Origin: CAZIVO01 sp964542765
GTDB lineage: Bacteria; Planctomycetota; UBA1135; UBA2386
Direction of reading: 5' to 3'
Length of the DNA stretch: 23,503 nucleotides
Assembly: GCA_964542765.1 (NCBI GenBank)
Contig: CAZIVO010000052.1
Coordinates: forward strand, 1 to 23,503
Numbering within the stretch: the stretch's first letter is position 1; the number at the start of each line of letters is the position of its first letter. Below are positions 1-7,653 of this stretch, piece after piece. Position numbers and translations under genes: made by a program. The notes under the pieces were generated by a model. It made no database searches. It saw nothing but the letters and a program-made list of their open reading frames with translations, and was not told the DNA's origin.

Positions 1-1301
1 ACCGGTTCGCGATTGCGGAGGATATCCAGGGCCAGTGGCTGACCTTGGCAGTCGTGGACAGCTCCGCGCAGGTCGTCCCAGGTAGCTGTCCCCTTTCCGT
101 TGACGCGAAGGATCTGATCCCCGTCTTTCATGCCGGCGGCCAGTGCTGGTGACCCTGGCAAGGGTGTCACGGCAATCTCGCGGGAGTCGGTACCGAGGCC
201 GATATCTTCGATGAATTGTTTGCGGCGAACAGGAGTGAGATCGTGCTCCAGCACGACGAGTTTTTCGGAGTCCGCCCGTAAGACTTCGAGACGAAGACTG
301 CCTGTTCCATCTGCGATCTGCTTGAAACGATCTTCGGTGAAGGGCTCGCCGTCGATGGTGGCGATGTGGTCGCCGAGTTCGAGGTGATGGATCTGGCTGT
401 CAGGATTCCTGATACCGATGACCTGGCGCGAGAGTCGGTAGACGCCGATACGGTAGTCGCCGCTCTCTATCGCTGTTGGAGCGACTTCAAAGGTCAGCCG
501 CTTGCCATCGCGGGAAACATCGACGGTTGTTTTCTTTTGCTCAGGGGCAAGTGTGCCGAGGATTTCGCCAACGCTCTTGCTGTCGACTTCTCGCCCTCCG
601 ATCGCGAGCAGAAGGTCACCGGTTTCCATCCCTGCCCGCGAAGCCGGCGAATCGGGCGTGATGTTGAGGCTGGGTGCCGCAGGATCGATAGAGCCACTGA
701 TGCCGATGGCATACCAGCCTCGTTCGGCGTTGTAGGTCGGTCGAACCGTGCGACTGAAGATCTCGTCGCCGCGCTTCACTCTCAGGGTGACTTCGTTGTC
801 GCCGGCGAGTGCTATTTCGACTCGCATATTCTGGAACGAATACATCGACTTGCTGTCGACCTCGACGATGCGGTCGCCGGGACGGAGATCCGCCATCCAA
901 GCTGGCCCTCCTTCGATGACCTGGCCGACGACCGGGGCATCGAAATCGATGCCGCTGCGGAAGACCAGGGGGAAGGCCACGAAGGCGAACAGGAGGTTCA
1001 TGACCACGCCGCCCGAGAAAAAACAAAGGCGTGCGATCACGCTTTTAGACTGCAGGCTGTCGTCGGTGCGGGGGCCTTCGTCGGCTGGATCTTCGCCAGC
1101 GACCCGGACATAACCACCGAGCGGGACGAGTGAGAGTCGGTATTCCGTGTCTCCGCGCCGGAATCCGAAGAGCCTGGTCCCGAAGCCCAGAGAAAAGACC
1201 TCGACCCTGATTCCAGCCAGGCGAGCACAGATGTAGTGCCCTAACTCGTGGATGAAGATCAGAAAGCCGATCCCGAGGATCGTCTGGAGTATGGAGGTCA
1301 T
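1..1301 (-). CDS. rseP: RseP-type site-2 intramembrane metalloprotease, partial (C-terminus beyond the window)
   Basis: This is a membrane zinc protease of the S2P/M50 family, which cleaves membrane-bound anti-sigma factors and signal-peptide remnants inside the inner membrane. The first 433 residues are visible, starting at the only in-frame ATG after an upstream TAG. The zinc-binding HELGH lies at residues 18-22 inside the first membrane segment. A second membrane segment follows at about 91-115 (FFSGGVVMNLLFAF). After it come four consecutive PDZ-like modules at about 121-178, 200-275, 283-352 and 366-433. The third is the most degenerate. The C-terminal LDG zinc-ligand motif is not reached. 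E. coli RseP has two PDZ domains and about 450 residues in all, so this protein must be considerably longer. The gene lies 85 bp downstream of dxr on the same strand, a neighbourhood common in bacteria. I see no good Shine-Dalgarno before the ATG. The family assignment is secure; the substrate is unknown. Confidence 0.93.
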   Translation of the reverse strand, partial: MTSILQTILGIGFLIFIHELGHYICARLAGIRVEVFSLGFGTRLFGFRRGDTEYRLSLVPLGGYVRVAGEDPADEGPRTDDSLQSKSVIARLCFFSGGVVMNLLFAFVAFPLVFRSGIDFDAPVVGQVIEGGPAWMADLRPGDRIVEVDSKSMYSFQNMRVEIALAGDNEVTLRVKRGDEIFSRTVRPTYNAERGWYAIGISGSIDPAAPSLNITPDSPASRAGMETGDLLLAIGGREVDSKSVGEILGTLAPEQKKTTVDVSRDGKRLTFEVAPTAIESGDYRIGVYRLSRQVIGIRNPDSQIHHLELGDHIATIDGEPFTEDRFKQIADGTGSLRLEVLRADSEKLVVLEHDLTPVRRKQFIEDIGLGTDSREIAVTPLPGSPALAAGMKDGDQILRVNGKGTATWDDLRGAVHDCQGQPLALDILRNREP

Positions 1302-1386
1302 GGATACGTCTGGCTGGGTCTGGCGTATCGTGCAGTCGCGTTGCGGCGAGAGGAACAGCTAATTCCAGGTAATGCCTCGTCGGTAC

Positions 1387-2523
1387 TCAGCATGCGGCGG
1401 TCAGAGCCTCTTCGCGGGCTTTACGATCTGCTTCCAGGACATCTTCGAGGCAGGTGATCGGACGGGTTTCGTGACGGTCGAGAATCTCGCTGACCGTGCG
1501 GGTGATCGATGGAAAATCGATCTTTCCTTCCAGGAAGAGTCCGGTGGCGACTTCATCGGCGGCATTGAGGACTGCACCGGAGTCGCCGCCCGCGGTGAGT
1601 GCTTGCTGGGCCAATGCGATCGCTGGAAAGCGCTCGGGATCGACTGCTTCGAAGGTGAGTTCGCGAAATTTTATCGGGTCGAAGGGTTCGAAGTCGAAGG
1701 GACTGCGTTCCGGGTGCGACAAGCAGTAGAGGATCGGCACTCGCATGTCGGGGACGCCCATCTGCGCCATGATCGAACCGTCGATGAACTCGACCATCGA
1801 GTGGACGATACTCTGGGGGTGGATCACCACCTCGATCTGCTCTCTGGCGATGCCGAAGAGCCACCTCGCTTCCAGGATTTCGAAGGCCTTGTTCATCATG
1901 GTCGCGGAACCGATGGTGATGCGCGGCCCCATCTCCCAGGTCGGGTGCCGGAGTGCTTCGTCGGGTGTGATTTGCGCGAAGGTCCGGGGGTCGCGTTCGC
2001 GGAAGGGTCCGCCGGATCCGGTGAGCCAGATTCGTCTGATCTTGGCCGGGTCCTCGCCTTGCAGGCACTGGTAGATTGCACAGTGCTCGGAATCGACCGG
2101 CAAGATCGGTGTGTTCGTGGTGGCTGCAAGTTCCATGAGGTAGGAGCCGGCCATGACCAGCGACTCCTTGTTGGCCAGGGCCAGGGGTATGCCGTTGCGC
2201 AGAGCCCATTCCGAAGCTGGCAGGCCGGCAGCGCCGGTGATCGCATTGAGGAGCAGTTCGGGTTGCGTGGCATCGAGAGCCTCGAGGAGTCCGTCCGCGC
2301 CGGAAAAAACGGCTGTCCCGCTGGGAATATCTGCAGCTTCGAGGCCACCTGAAACCAGACAGGCGGCTTCGGGGCGAAAGTCATGAATCTGCTGCTGGAG
2401 TTGTTCTTTCGACTGGTTGGCACCGAGTGCGACCACGGTGAAGGCCTCGCGCCGCTCATCGATGAGGCGCAGGGCGTTGACACCGACCGATCCGGTGCAA
2501 CCGAGAATGGCGATTCGCTTCAT
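1387..2523 (-). CDS. dxr: 1-deoxy-D-xylulose 5-phosphate reductoisomerase
   Basis: This enzyme converts 1-deoxy-D-xylulose 5-phosphate to 2-C-methyl-D-erythritol 4-phosphate with NADPH, the committed step of the MEP isoprenoid pathway in the cytoplasm. The product is 378 aa, slightly short of the usual 390-400. The NADPH-binding loop is GCTGSVG (residues 8-14) and LANKESLVMAG lies at 116-126. Metal ligands are D144 and E146 in PVDSEH and E215. TGSGGPF lies at 168-174. H193, S206, N211 and K212 match the E. coli substrate-binding residues. One oddity is ITIGSATMMNK, where most family members have Asp just before the Ser (E. coli ISVDSATMMNK); here it is Gly205. The start is the ATG that gives MKRIAILG; the open frame extends 22 codons further upstream but that part matches nothing in the family. 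It is divergent from the Nudix gene and sits upstream of rseP. Confidence 0.96.
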   Translation of the reverse strand: MKRIAILGCTGSVGVNALRLIDERREAFTVVALGANQSKEQLQQQIHDFRPEAACLVSGGLEAADIPSGTAVFSGADGLLEALDATQPELLLNAITGAAGLPASEWALRNGIPLALANKESLVMAGSYLMELAATTNTPILPVDSEHCAIYQCLQGEDPAKIRRIWLTGSGGPFRERDPRTFAQITPDEALRHPTWEMGPRITIGSATMMNKAFEILEARWLFGIAREQIEVVIHPQSIVHSMVEFIDGSIMAQMGVPDMRVPILYCLSHPERSPFDFEPFDPIKFRELTFEAVDPERFPAIALAQQALTAGGDSGAVLNAADEVATGLFLEGKIDFPSITRTVSEILDRHETRPITCLEDVLEADRKAREEALTAAC

Positions 2524-2630
2524 GCTTGGGCTATTCTGTGCGGGTAGGCCGAGATTATGACCCGGACCGAGGCATCGAACAGGGCGCAACTGCAGAACCT
2601 GACGTTGGGCCCACTAGAGGGTATCCACCA

Positions 2631-3161
2631 ATGAGGGGCAACTGGGACGATGAAGCAACGTATTGCTTGATCTGCGGTGAGCGGCTCGAGGAGCGTGAGA
2701 TCCATGGTGCTGTCCGCAAGGCCTGCTCGGCTTGCCCTTACATCGCCTTCAGATCCCTGGGCTGCGCGTCCGTGACCCTGGTGATGCGCGGCCGTGAGAT
2801 TCTCATGGTACGCCGCGGGATTCAGCCCTATCGGGGCTGCTGGGGGCTTCCTGGGGGGTTTCAGGACTACTGGGAGAGCCCCGTCGAGGCGGCTCGCCGA
2901 GAGGTCCGCGAGGAGACCGGGCTGGAAGTGCGAATCGAGCGGATTCTGGATGTCTGCTACACGACCGATGACCCCCGTAAACGTGTCAATGCCGTCGTAT
3001 TTTTGGGGAGCCCGGTGGCCGGGGAACTTCGTGCCGGTGACGATGCCTCGGAAGTTCGCTACTTCCTGCTCGATGATCTCCCGGAGGAGATCGCGTTCGA
3101 GAGCAGCCGCGCTATCCTTCAACGGGTCAGGGATGACCATCCGAAGGGAGATATCACTTGA
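2631..3161 (+). CDS. Nudix hydrolase with N-terminal zinc ribbon
   Basis: This 176-aa protein belongs to the Nudix family, which hydrolyses nucleoside diphosphates linked to another group (X). Residues 12-35 form a small zinc ribbon with C12xxC15 and C32xxC35. The Nudix box is complete at residues 76-98: G76, E82, R90-E91, E94-E95 and G97 all sit in the GX5EX7REUXEEXGU pattern. The arrangement resembles the ribbon-plus-Nudix proteins of the NudC or ADP-ribose/NADH pyrophosphatase type, but the substrate cannot be read from the sequence. ATG 2631 was chosen because AGAGG precedes it at 2616-2620 and it leaves the ribbon intact. The open frame extends to 2526, but that part lacks family similarity. 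Its TGA overlaps the TTG start of purM, so the two are probably translated together. Confidence 0.88.
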   Translation: MRGNWDDEATYCLICGERLEEREIHGAVRKACSACPYIAFRSLGCASVTLVMRGREILMVRRGIQPYRGCWGLPGGFQDYWESPVEAARREVREETGLEVRIERILDVCYTTDDPRKRVNAVVFLGSPVAGELRAGDDASEVRYFLLDDLPEEIAFESSRAILQRVRDDHPKGDIT

Positions 3162-4198
3162 GCGATTCGCATTCCGCCTACAAGGGCGCCGGCGTCGACA
3201 TCGATGCCAAGTACGCAGCTGTTACCGGTAGTCGTGAAGCGATCCGCTCGACCTACACGAAAGGTGTTGTCAGCGATGTGGGGTCGTTCGGTGGTCTGTT
3301 CGACCTCGATGCGGTAGGAGCACAGGGCGACCTCCTGGTCGCCTCGACCGATGGTGTCGGTACCAAGGTGAAGGTGGCGACGATGGCGGGTCGAGTCGCG
3401 AGCGTGGGCTCCGATCTCGTCAACCACTGCGTCAATGACATTCTCGTGCAGGGAGCGCGCCCACTGTTCTTCCTCGATTACATCGCGGTTGCAACGATGG
3501 TTCCCGATCAGGTTCGCGCGGTGATCGAAGGTCTGGCCGCAGCCTGCCATGAAAATGGCTGTGCTCTCCTTGGCGGCGAAACCGCCGAGATGCCCGGAAC
3601 CTATGTGGAGGGCGAGATGGATGTGGCCGGCACGATCGTTGGTGTGGTCAAACGTGAGAAATTGCTCGAGGGCAAGGCGATCGCTGTCGGTGATCGCATC
3701 ATCGCCATCGCTTCGTCGGGATTGCACACCAATGGCTATTCTCTGGCTCGCAAGATCGTCTTCGAGAAACTGGGGCTCGGGGTCGATGATCGACCCGAAG
3801 CCTTGAATGGTGATTCCATCGCGGATGCCTTGCTCGCTGTCCATCGGAGTTATTACCCGCTGGTATGGCCCTTGCTGGAAAAGGATCTGCTCCACGGCAT
3901 GGCGCATGTCACCGGTGGCGGCCTCTACGATAATCTGCCGCGTGTGTTGCCTGCGGGAACAGGGGTTCGCATCGACCCCGGGATCGTGCCGCGGCCACCA
4001 ATCTTCGATTTCCTGGTGGAGGGTGGAGAGGTCTCCATCCAGGAGGCCTATCGCGTCTTCAACATGGGCTTCGGTCTGGTGCTGTTCGTGGGCGCTGATC
4101 AGGCAGCTCTGGTGCAGGACGAACTCGCTGGTGCTGGCGAGAAATCCTGGGACTGTGGCGAGGTGGTGGAAGGGAATGGCGAGGTCGAACTGGCGTGA
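3158..4198 (+). CDS. purM: Phosphoribosylformylglycinamidine cyclo-ligase (AIR synthetase)
   Basis: PurM closes the imidazole ring of AIR from FGAM with ATP, the fifth step of de novo purine synthesis, in the cytoplasm. The 346-aa length matches the family (E. coli 345). Family blocks are present in order: YKGAGVDIDA near the N-terminus, STDGVGTKVKVA, NDILVQGARPLFFLDYIA, GGETAEMPGTY, SSGLHTNGYSLARKI and HVTGGGLYDNLPRVLP. The start is TTG at 3158-3160, overlapping the TGA of the Nudix gene. AAGGGAG at 3144-3150 lies 7 nt upstream. Its own TGA overlaps the GTG start of the next gene. Nothing is missing, so it should be active. Its placement between a Nudix hydrolase and an exported pseudo-hydrolase is not a purine operon. 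Confidence 0.97.
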   Translation: MSDSHSAYKGAGVDIDAKYAAVTGSREAIRSTYTKGVVSDVGSFGGLFDLDAVGAQGDLLVASTDGVGTKVKVATMAGRVASVGSDLVNHCVNDILVQGARPLFFLDYIAVATMVPDQVRAVIEGLAAACHENGCALLGGETAEMPGTYVEGEMDVAGTIVGVVKREKLLEGKAIAVGDRIIAIASSGLHTNGYSLARKIVFEKLGLGVDDRPEALNGDSIADALLAVHRSYYPLVWPLLEKDLLHGMAHVTGGGLYDNLPRVLPAGTGVRIDPGIVPRPPIFDFLVEGGEVSIQEAYRVFNMGFGLVLFVGADQAALVQDELAGAGEKSWDCGEVVEGNGEVELA

Positions 4199-6066
4199 AA
4201 CACCTGGGGGTGCTCGCCCTGCTGGCCTTCATCTGTGGTCAGGGAGCCATGGCGCAGGACCCCCGGTTGCGTTCGATGTTGTCGTCGGCCGAGGTAGCAA
4301 CCCTCAGGGAGAAGGCTCGGGATTGGTTCGCTCTGCGGGATGTGGCGGAATCGGCCTCGGGTGACCGCGAGGGCTTCGAGCAGGGACTGAAGCAGGCGAA
4401 GCAGGACTTCGTCGATAGCTGGCAAAAAAAGGACCCGGTTGCTCACGTCGGCGATCTTCTCGAAATTTTCGATGGTGTTTTCCTGCATGCTGGCAAGGAG
4501 GGCGATGGCAAGGTCATGGCCGTCGAATCGGGTGATGTCGGCACGTATGGCCGTGTTGTTCCTGCTGGCTACGACGCGGCGCAAGAGCATCCTGCCGTAT
4601 TGATGATCGGGGATGGTGCCGAGCCCCGCGACTTCAAGGCGGTCTGGGGTGGCGTTGCCTTCGCTGCGAAGAGTCTCTTCATCATGCCCGGGGCGACGGG
4701 CGCGAGTGGTTCGGAGCGCATGCGTGCGGCCCACAGTGTCTTGAGGCAGGTGGGTAAGGACTACAGCCTCGATCGCGATCGGTTGATTCTCGATTGTGGT
4801 CAGGGAACAACCTCTTTCGGTTTGCAGATGGCGAGCAGTTTTCCGGATCTGTTTGCGGGGTTAGTGGTGCGAGTTCCCGAAGCGGTCGGAGATCTTCCTT
4901 TGGGGGCTCTCGCCGGCTTGAAGATCCTGATGGTTCGTCGGGCGGCGACGGCCGAGGCCAGTGACCGCCTGGAGATGGCCCTGGTTCAGATTCCAGGGGT
5001 GTGCCTGACCATTCTCGAGGCCAGCGATCCATCCGGGCATCTCGCTCTGCGGAAAGAGATCGGTCAGTGGGCGGAATCGGTCGAGCGGCAGCGGTTCCCG
5101 GCCACCGTGGTTCTCACGCCGAACCAGGGTCTGGGGGGGCAGGCATACTGGGTGGCAGCTGCGGGACACATCGAGGGCGGAGCCCGGTCGCTCGTCGCCG
5201 AGGCTGATCGCCAACGCAACCAGATCATGGTGACCGGTGAAGGTGTTTCGAAGGTTCGGATCCTGCTCAATGACGCGCTGGTGGATCTCGATCAGGAGAT
5301 CAATCTTGTCGTCAATGGTGTTCGGAGCCGCGTCAGGGTGGAGCGCGATCTCGATGCGATGCTGGACCGTGTCTTTCGACGGCGCGACAGCGGCCATCTG
5401 TTTTCGAGTGAGTTGTCCGTGACCGTCCCGCCTGCCGGGGCTGATGAGGTGAATGCGAGTGTTGCTGGCAGATTGCGCGGTTTGATTGCCGCAGTCGATG
5501 CCGAAGCCGCGCTCCGTGCGGGCCAGTATCTCTACAGCGGTTTTCCAAAGGGTGTCGAGGAGAGCTTTGCTGATGAAAGGGCTGCTTACGGATTGCTCCT
5601 GCCTGCGGCTGATCAGGTGATGCGGCGTGGAGAGATCGGGCTGGGCTTGTGGGGGTTTCGAGTGATCGGCGCGGCGCAACAGCGACATCCATTGGCCCTG
5701 GCGAATCTCGCCCTGGCCTTGCGGCACGCTGGCATGGAGGGGCGGGCCGAGGAGACCTATCGCGAGGCCTTGCGAGCCAGCCCGCGCGACCACACCACGT
5801 GGAATGATTACGGACTCTTGCTCAAGGGACTCGGCCACGCGGATCGGGCGCGGGAGGCACTGGAGCATAGTATGAGCCTCCAGGGTGATCCTCCGACGGG
5901 TTCGGCGGTGACCAATCTTGCCGTTTTGGAAGTCATGACCGAGCGAAAGCTCTTTCCGGAAGCAATTGCGGCATTGAGCAGGCTCCTGGCCCGTCGCCCG
6001 TCGGCAGCCCTGGCGCGGCGCACTCTGCTGGATCTTCTGACCTCTTCTCCTGACAGAATGCGGTAG
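4195..6066 (+). CDS. Exported protein: alpha/beta-hydrolase-like domain without catalytic Ser, beta domain and TPR repeats
   Basis: This 623-aa protein begins with a clear Sec signal peptide (cut probably after AMA, residue 20). Residues 130-330 resemble the prolyl-oligopeptidase/esterase alpha/beta-hydrolase fold. The strand-helix around DRLILDCGQGTTSFG and the following FPDLFAGLVV correspond to the nucleophile elbow and next helix of secreted planctomycete esterases. The GxSxG serine position appears to be Gly204. Residues about 340-420 (VRILLNDALVDLDQEINLVVNG) match the small beta domain often fused to such hydrolases. Residues about 470-600 look like three or more TPRs. It starts at GTG 4195, inside the purM stop codon, with GAGG at 4181-4184. 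It is a paralog of the gene at 6236, sharing the PxAxVGDLLxxFxGVF block near residues 81-96. Enzymatic function is unknown; a binding or scaffold role is an inference. Confidence 0.72.
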   Translation: MKHLGVLALLAFICGQGAMAQDPRLRSMLSSAEVATLREKARDWFALRDVAESASGDREGFEQGLKQAKQDFVDSWQKKDPVAHVGDLLEIFDGVFLHAGKEGDGKVMAVESGDVGTYGRVVPAGYDAAQEHPAVLMIGDGAEPRDFKAVWGGVAFAAKSLFIMPGATGASGSERMRAAHSVLRQVGKDYSLDRDRLILDCGQGTTSFGLQMASSFPDLFAGLVVRVPEAVGDLPLGALAGLKILMVRRAATAEASDRLEMALVQIPGVCLTILEASDPSGHLALRKEIGQWAESVERQRFPATVVLTPNQGLGGQAYWVAAAGHIEGGARSLVAEADRQRNQIMVTGEGVSKVRILLNDALVDLDQEINLVVNGVRSRVRVERDLDAMLDRVFRRRDSGHLFSSELSVTVPPAGADEVNASVAGRLRGLIAAVDAEAALRAGQYLYSGFPKGVEESFADERAAYGLLLPAADQVMRRGEIGLGLWGFRVIGAAQQRHPLALANLALALRHAGMEGRAEETYREALRASPRDHTTWNDYGLLLKGLGHADRAREALEHSMSLQGDPPTGSAVTNLAVLEVMTERKLFPEAIAALSRLLARRPSAALARRTLLDLLTSSPDRMR

Positions 6067-6235
6067 CGAGGTTACGCTGATGCGCCTGTGGGCTACGTAT
6101 GAGTATCCCGCCTTGGCCGTAGGGCCCATCGCATCGACGGACCCGCTGCGGCGTTATGCGTGACGCCCGGCCTGATTTTTGCACCACCTGGGGTGGATAC
6201 GATTGCCCCAGCACCCATACCGACTGGAGTCATAC

Positions 6236-7627
6236 ATGGCGATTCTCGCCCACTTAGCTTTCGGCTTGGCCTTCCTGATGCCACAGGAGGGCCTGGAGGA
6301 TTCGCGTTTCACTTCGGTGCTCACCACATCGGAGAAGTCCAGCCTCAACCGCAAGGCCAAGGCTTGGTTCGATGTCTGGATGGACTACGAAGCCGAGGAG
6401 AACAGCAGTAAACGGATCAGCATTCGCAAGAAGTTGAGCAAGGCGCGGGTCTCTTTTTTCAAGGAATGGGAAACCAAGTCGAAGAGGAAGAACCCACTCG
6501 CGAATGTTGGCGATTTGCTGGCCGTGTTCGAAGGAGTCTTTCCTTACAAGAGTCAGTCGGCCTCGGGCGAGGTGAAGAGAATCAAGCTGAAGGACAAGGA
6601 GGATCCGGAATACAGCCAGGTGTTGCCGAGGGGGTACAGGCCGAAGAGCAGTTACCCCGCGGTCATGTTGGTTCCCGGTTATGACGAGGCACGCGGTTCC
6701 TGGGAGGAGGACAGCGCGTATTTCAAGGCGACCTGGAAGGGGAATGCGTTCGGCTCAAAAAGTGTCATGGTGATCCCGCGCTTGCCCGACGAAATGCTCC
6801 TGGACCCCGTGCCTGATTTGGGCCGGGTGCAGGATCAGGTTCAGGAAATGAACCGGGTCAAGGCGATCTTCAGTCCCATCGGAGAAGTCCAGCGGACGAT
6901 CCATCTGGATCGTGAGAGGCTGATCCTGGACTGCGGGAAGGGCGCTAGCGGGTTTGGCGTGCGCATCATGACTTACTTCCCCGATCGCTTCGCGGGCCTG
7001 ATCGTTCGGCACCCGGCCGATATCGGCAAGACTCGTATCGATAGCCTGGTGGGCACACCGGTTCTCATCATCAGGAGCCAGGAAACGAAGGATGCTGCCG
7101 ATAAATTGCGAGAGGGACTGGATGGATTGCTTCCCGGGAATGTGACGGTGATCGAAGCCGAAGGCGAGTATCCCTACTCCGGGCTATCGGATCAGATCGG
7201 TGAGTGGGCTGGGGGCGTCAAACGCGATCTTTACAGGAAGAAGGTCTCCCTGGTGCCTAACCATGACTCCTTCAAGAAGGGTTACTGGGTCAATATCGTC
7301 GTCGCCGAGTCCCTCGATACCGTCTCCGAAAAGGATCGTCCCCACCTGACGGCTGAGGCGGACAAGGATGCCAACCGCATCACCATCACGACCAAGAGCA
7401 TCTCGAGTATCCGGTTGAGCCTGAACGATGCGCTCATCGATCTCGACAAGGAGTTCACGATCGTCGTCAATGGCAAGGGCACGACCATCAAGCGATCCCG
7501 GAACTTGTTGCAGATGACCGAGACCATGTTTCGCCGATTCGATTCTGGCTATCTGTTCACCGCGGAATATGCCCTGACCGTTCCCAAGGATTCGGATGGA
7601 TCAGGAAGTGACAGCGGGGTCAAGTAG
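6236..7627 (+). CDS. Paralogous alpha/beta-hydrolase-like protein without catalytic Ser
   Basis: This 463-aa protein is a paralog of the gene at 4195 but has no TPR tail. Shared blocks include NPLANVGDLLAVFEGVF (86-102), the sheet around 140-180, DRERLILDCGKGASGFG (225-241), FPDRFAGLIV, a KGYWVNI strand and the C-terminal beta domain (IRLSLNDALIDLDKEF followed by an NGK turn). The nucleophile elbow reads G234-K-G236-A-S, so Gly replaces the GxSxG serine, as in the paralog. ATG 6236 was chosen because GGAG at 6226-6229 lies 6 nt upstream and the result is a hydrophobic N-terminus. That N-terminus lacks Lys/Arg, so export is plausible but not certain. The 169 bp separating it from the first paralog holds no gene. 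The next gene follows after 26 bp and is probably co-transcribed. The N-terminal third is noticeably Lys-rich. Confidence 0.7.
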   Translation: MAILAHLAFGLAFLMPQEGLEDSRFTSVLTTSEKSSLNRKAKAWFDVWMDYEAEENSSKRISIRKKLSKARVSFFKEWETKSKRKNPLANVGDLLAVFEGVFPYKSQSASGEVKRIKLKDKEDPEYSQVLPRGYRPKSSYPAVMLVPGYDEARGSWEEDSAYFKATWKGNAFGSKSVMVIPRLPDEMLLDPVPDLGRVQDQVQEMNRVKAIFSPIGEVQRTIHLDRERLILDCGKGASGFGVRIMTYFPDRFAGLIVRHPADIGKTRIDSLVGTPVLIIRSQETKDAADKLREGLDGLLPGNVTVIEAEGEYPYSGLSDQIGEWAGGVKRDLYRKKVSLVPNHDSFKKGYWVNIVVAESLDTVSEKDRPHLTAEADKDANRITITTKSISSIRLSLNDALIDLDKEFTIVVNGKGTTIKRSRNLLQMTETMFRRFDSGYLFTAEYALTVPKDSDGSGSDSGVK

Positions 7628-7653
7628 GCACCGGTTGTGGGGAATATGATGGA

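Noticed and set aside
366..1133. Plus-strand open frame of 255 codons opposite rseP.
   Set aside because: The opposite strand encodes HELGH and PDZ blocks, so this is an antisense shadow; it has no recognisable domain or ribosome-binding site.
1372..2352. Plus-strand open frame of 326 codons opposite dxr.
   Set aside because: Dxr motifs on the minus strand are complete; the antisense frame is His/Asp/Arg-rich in the manner typical of shadows in GC-rich genes.
4861..6129. Minus-strand open frame of 422 codons opposite the TPR protein.
   Set aside because: The plus-strand protein has a signal peptide, paralog and TPRs; the antisense protein has no domain.
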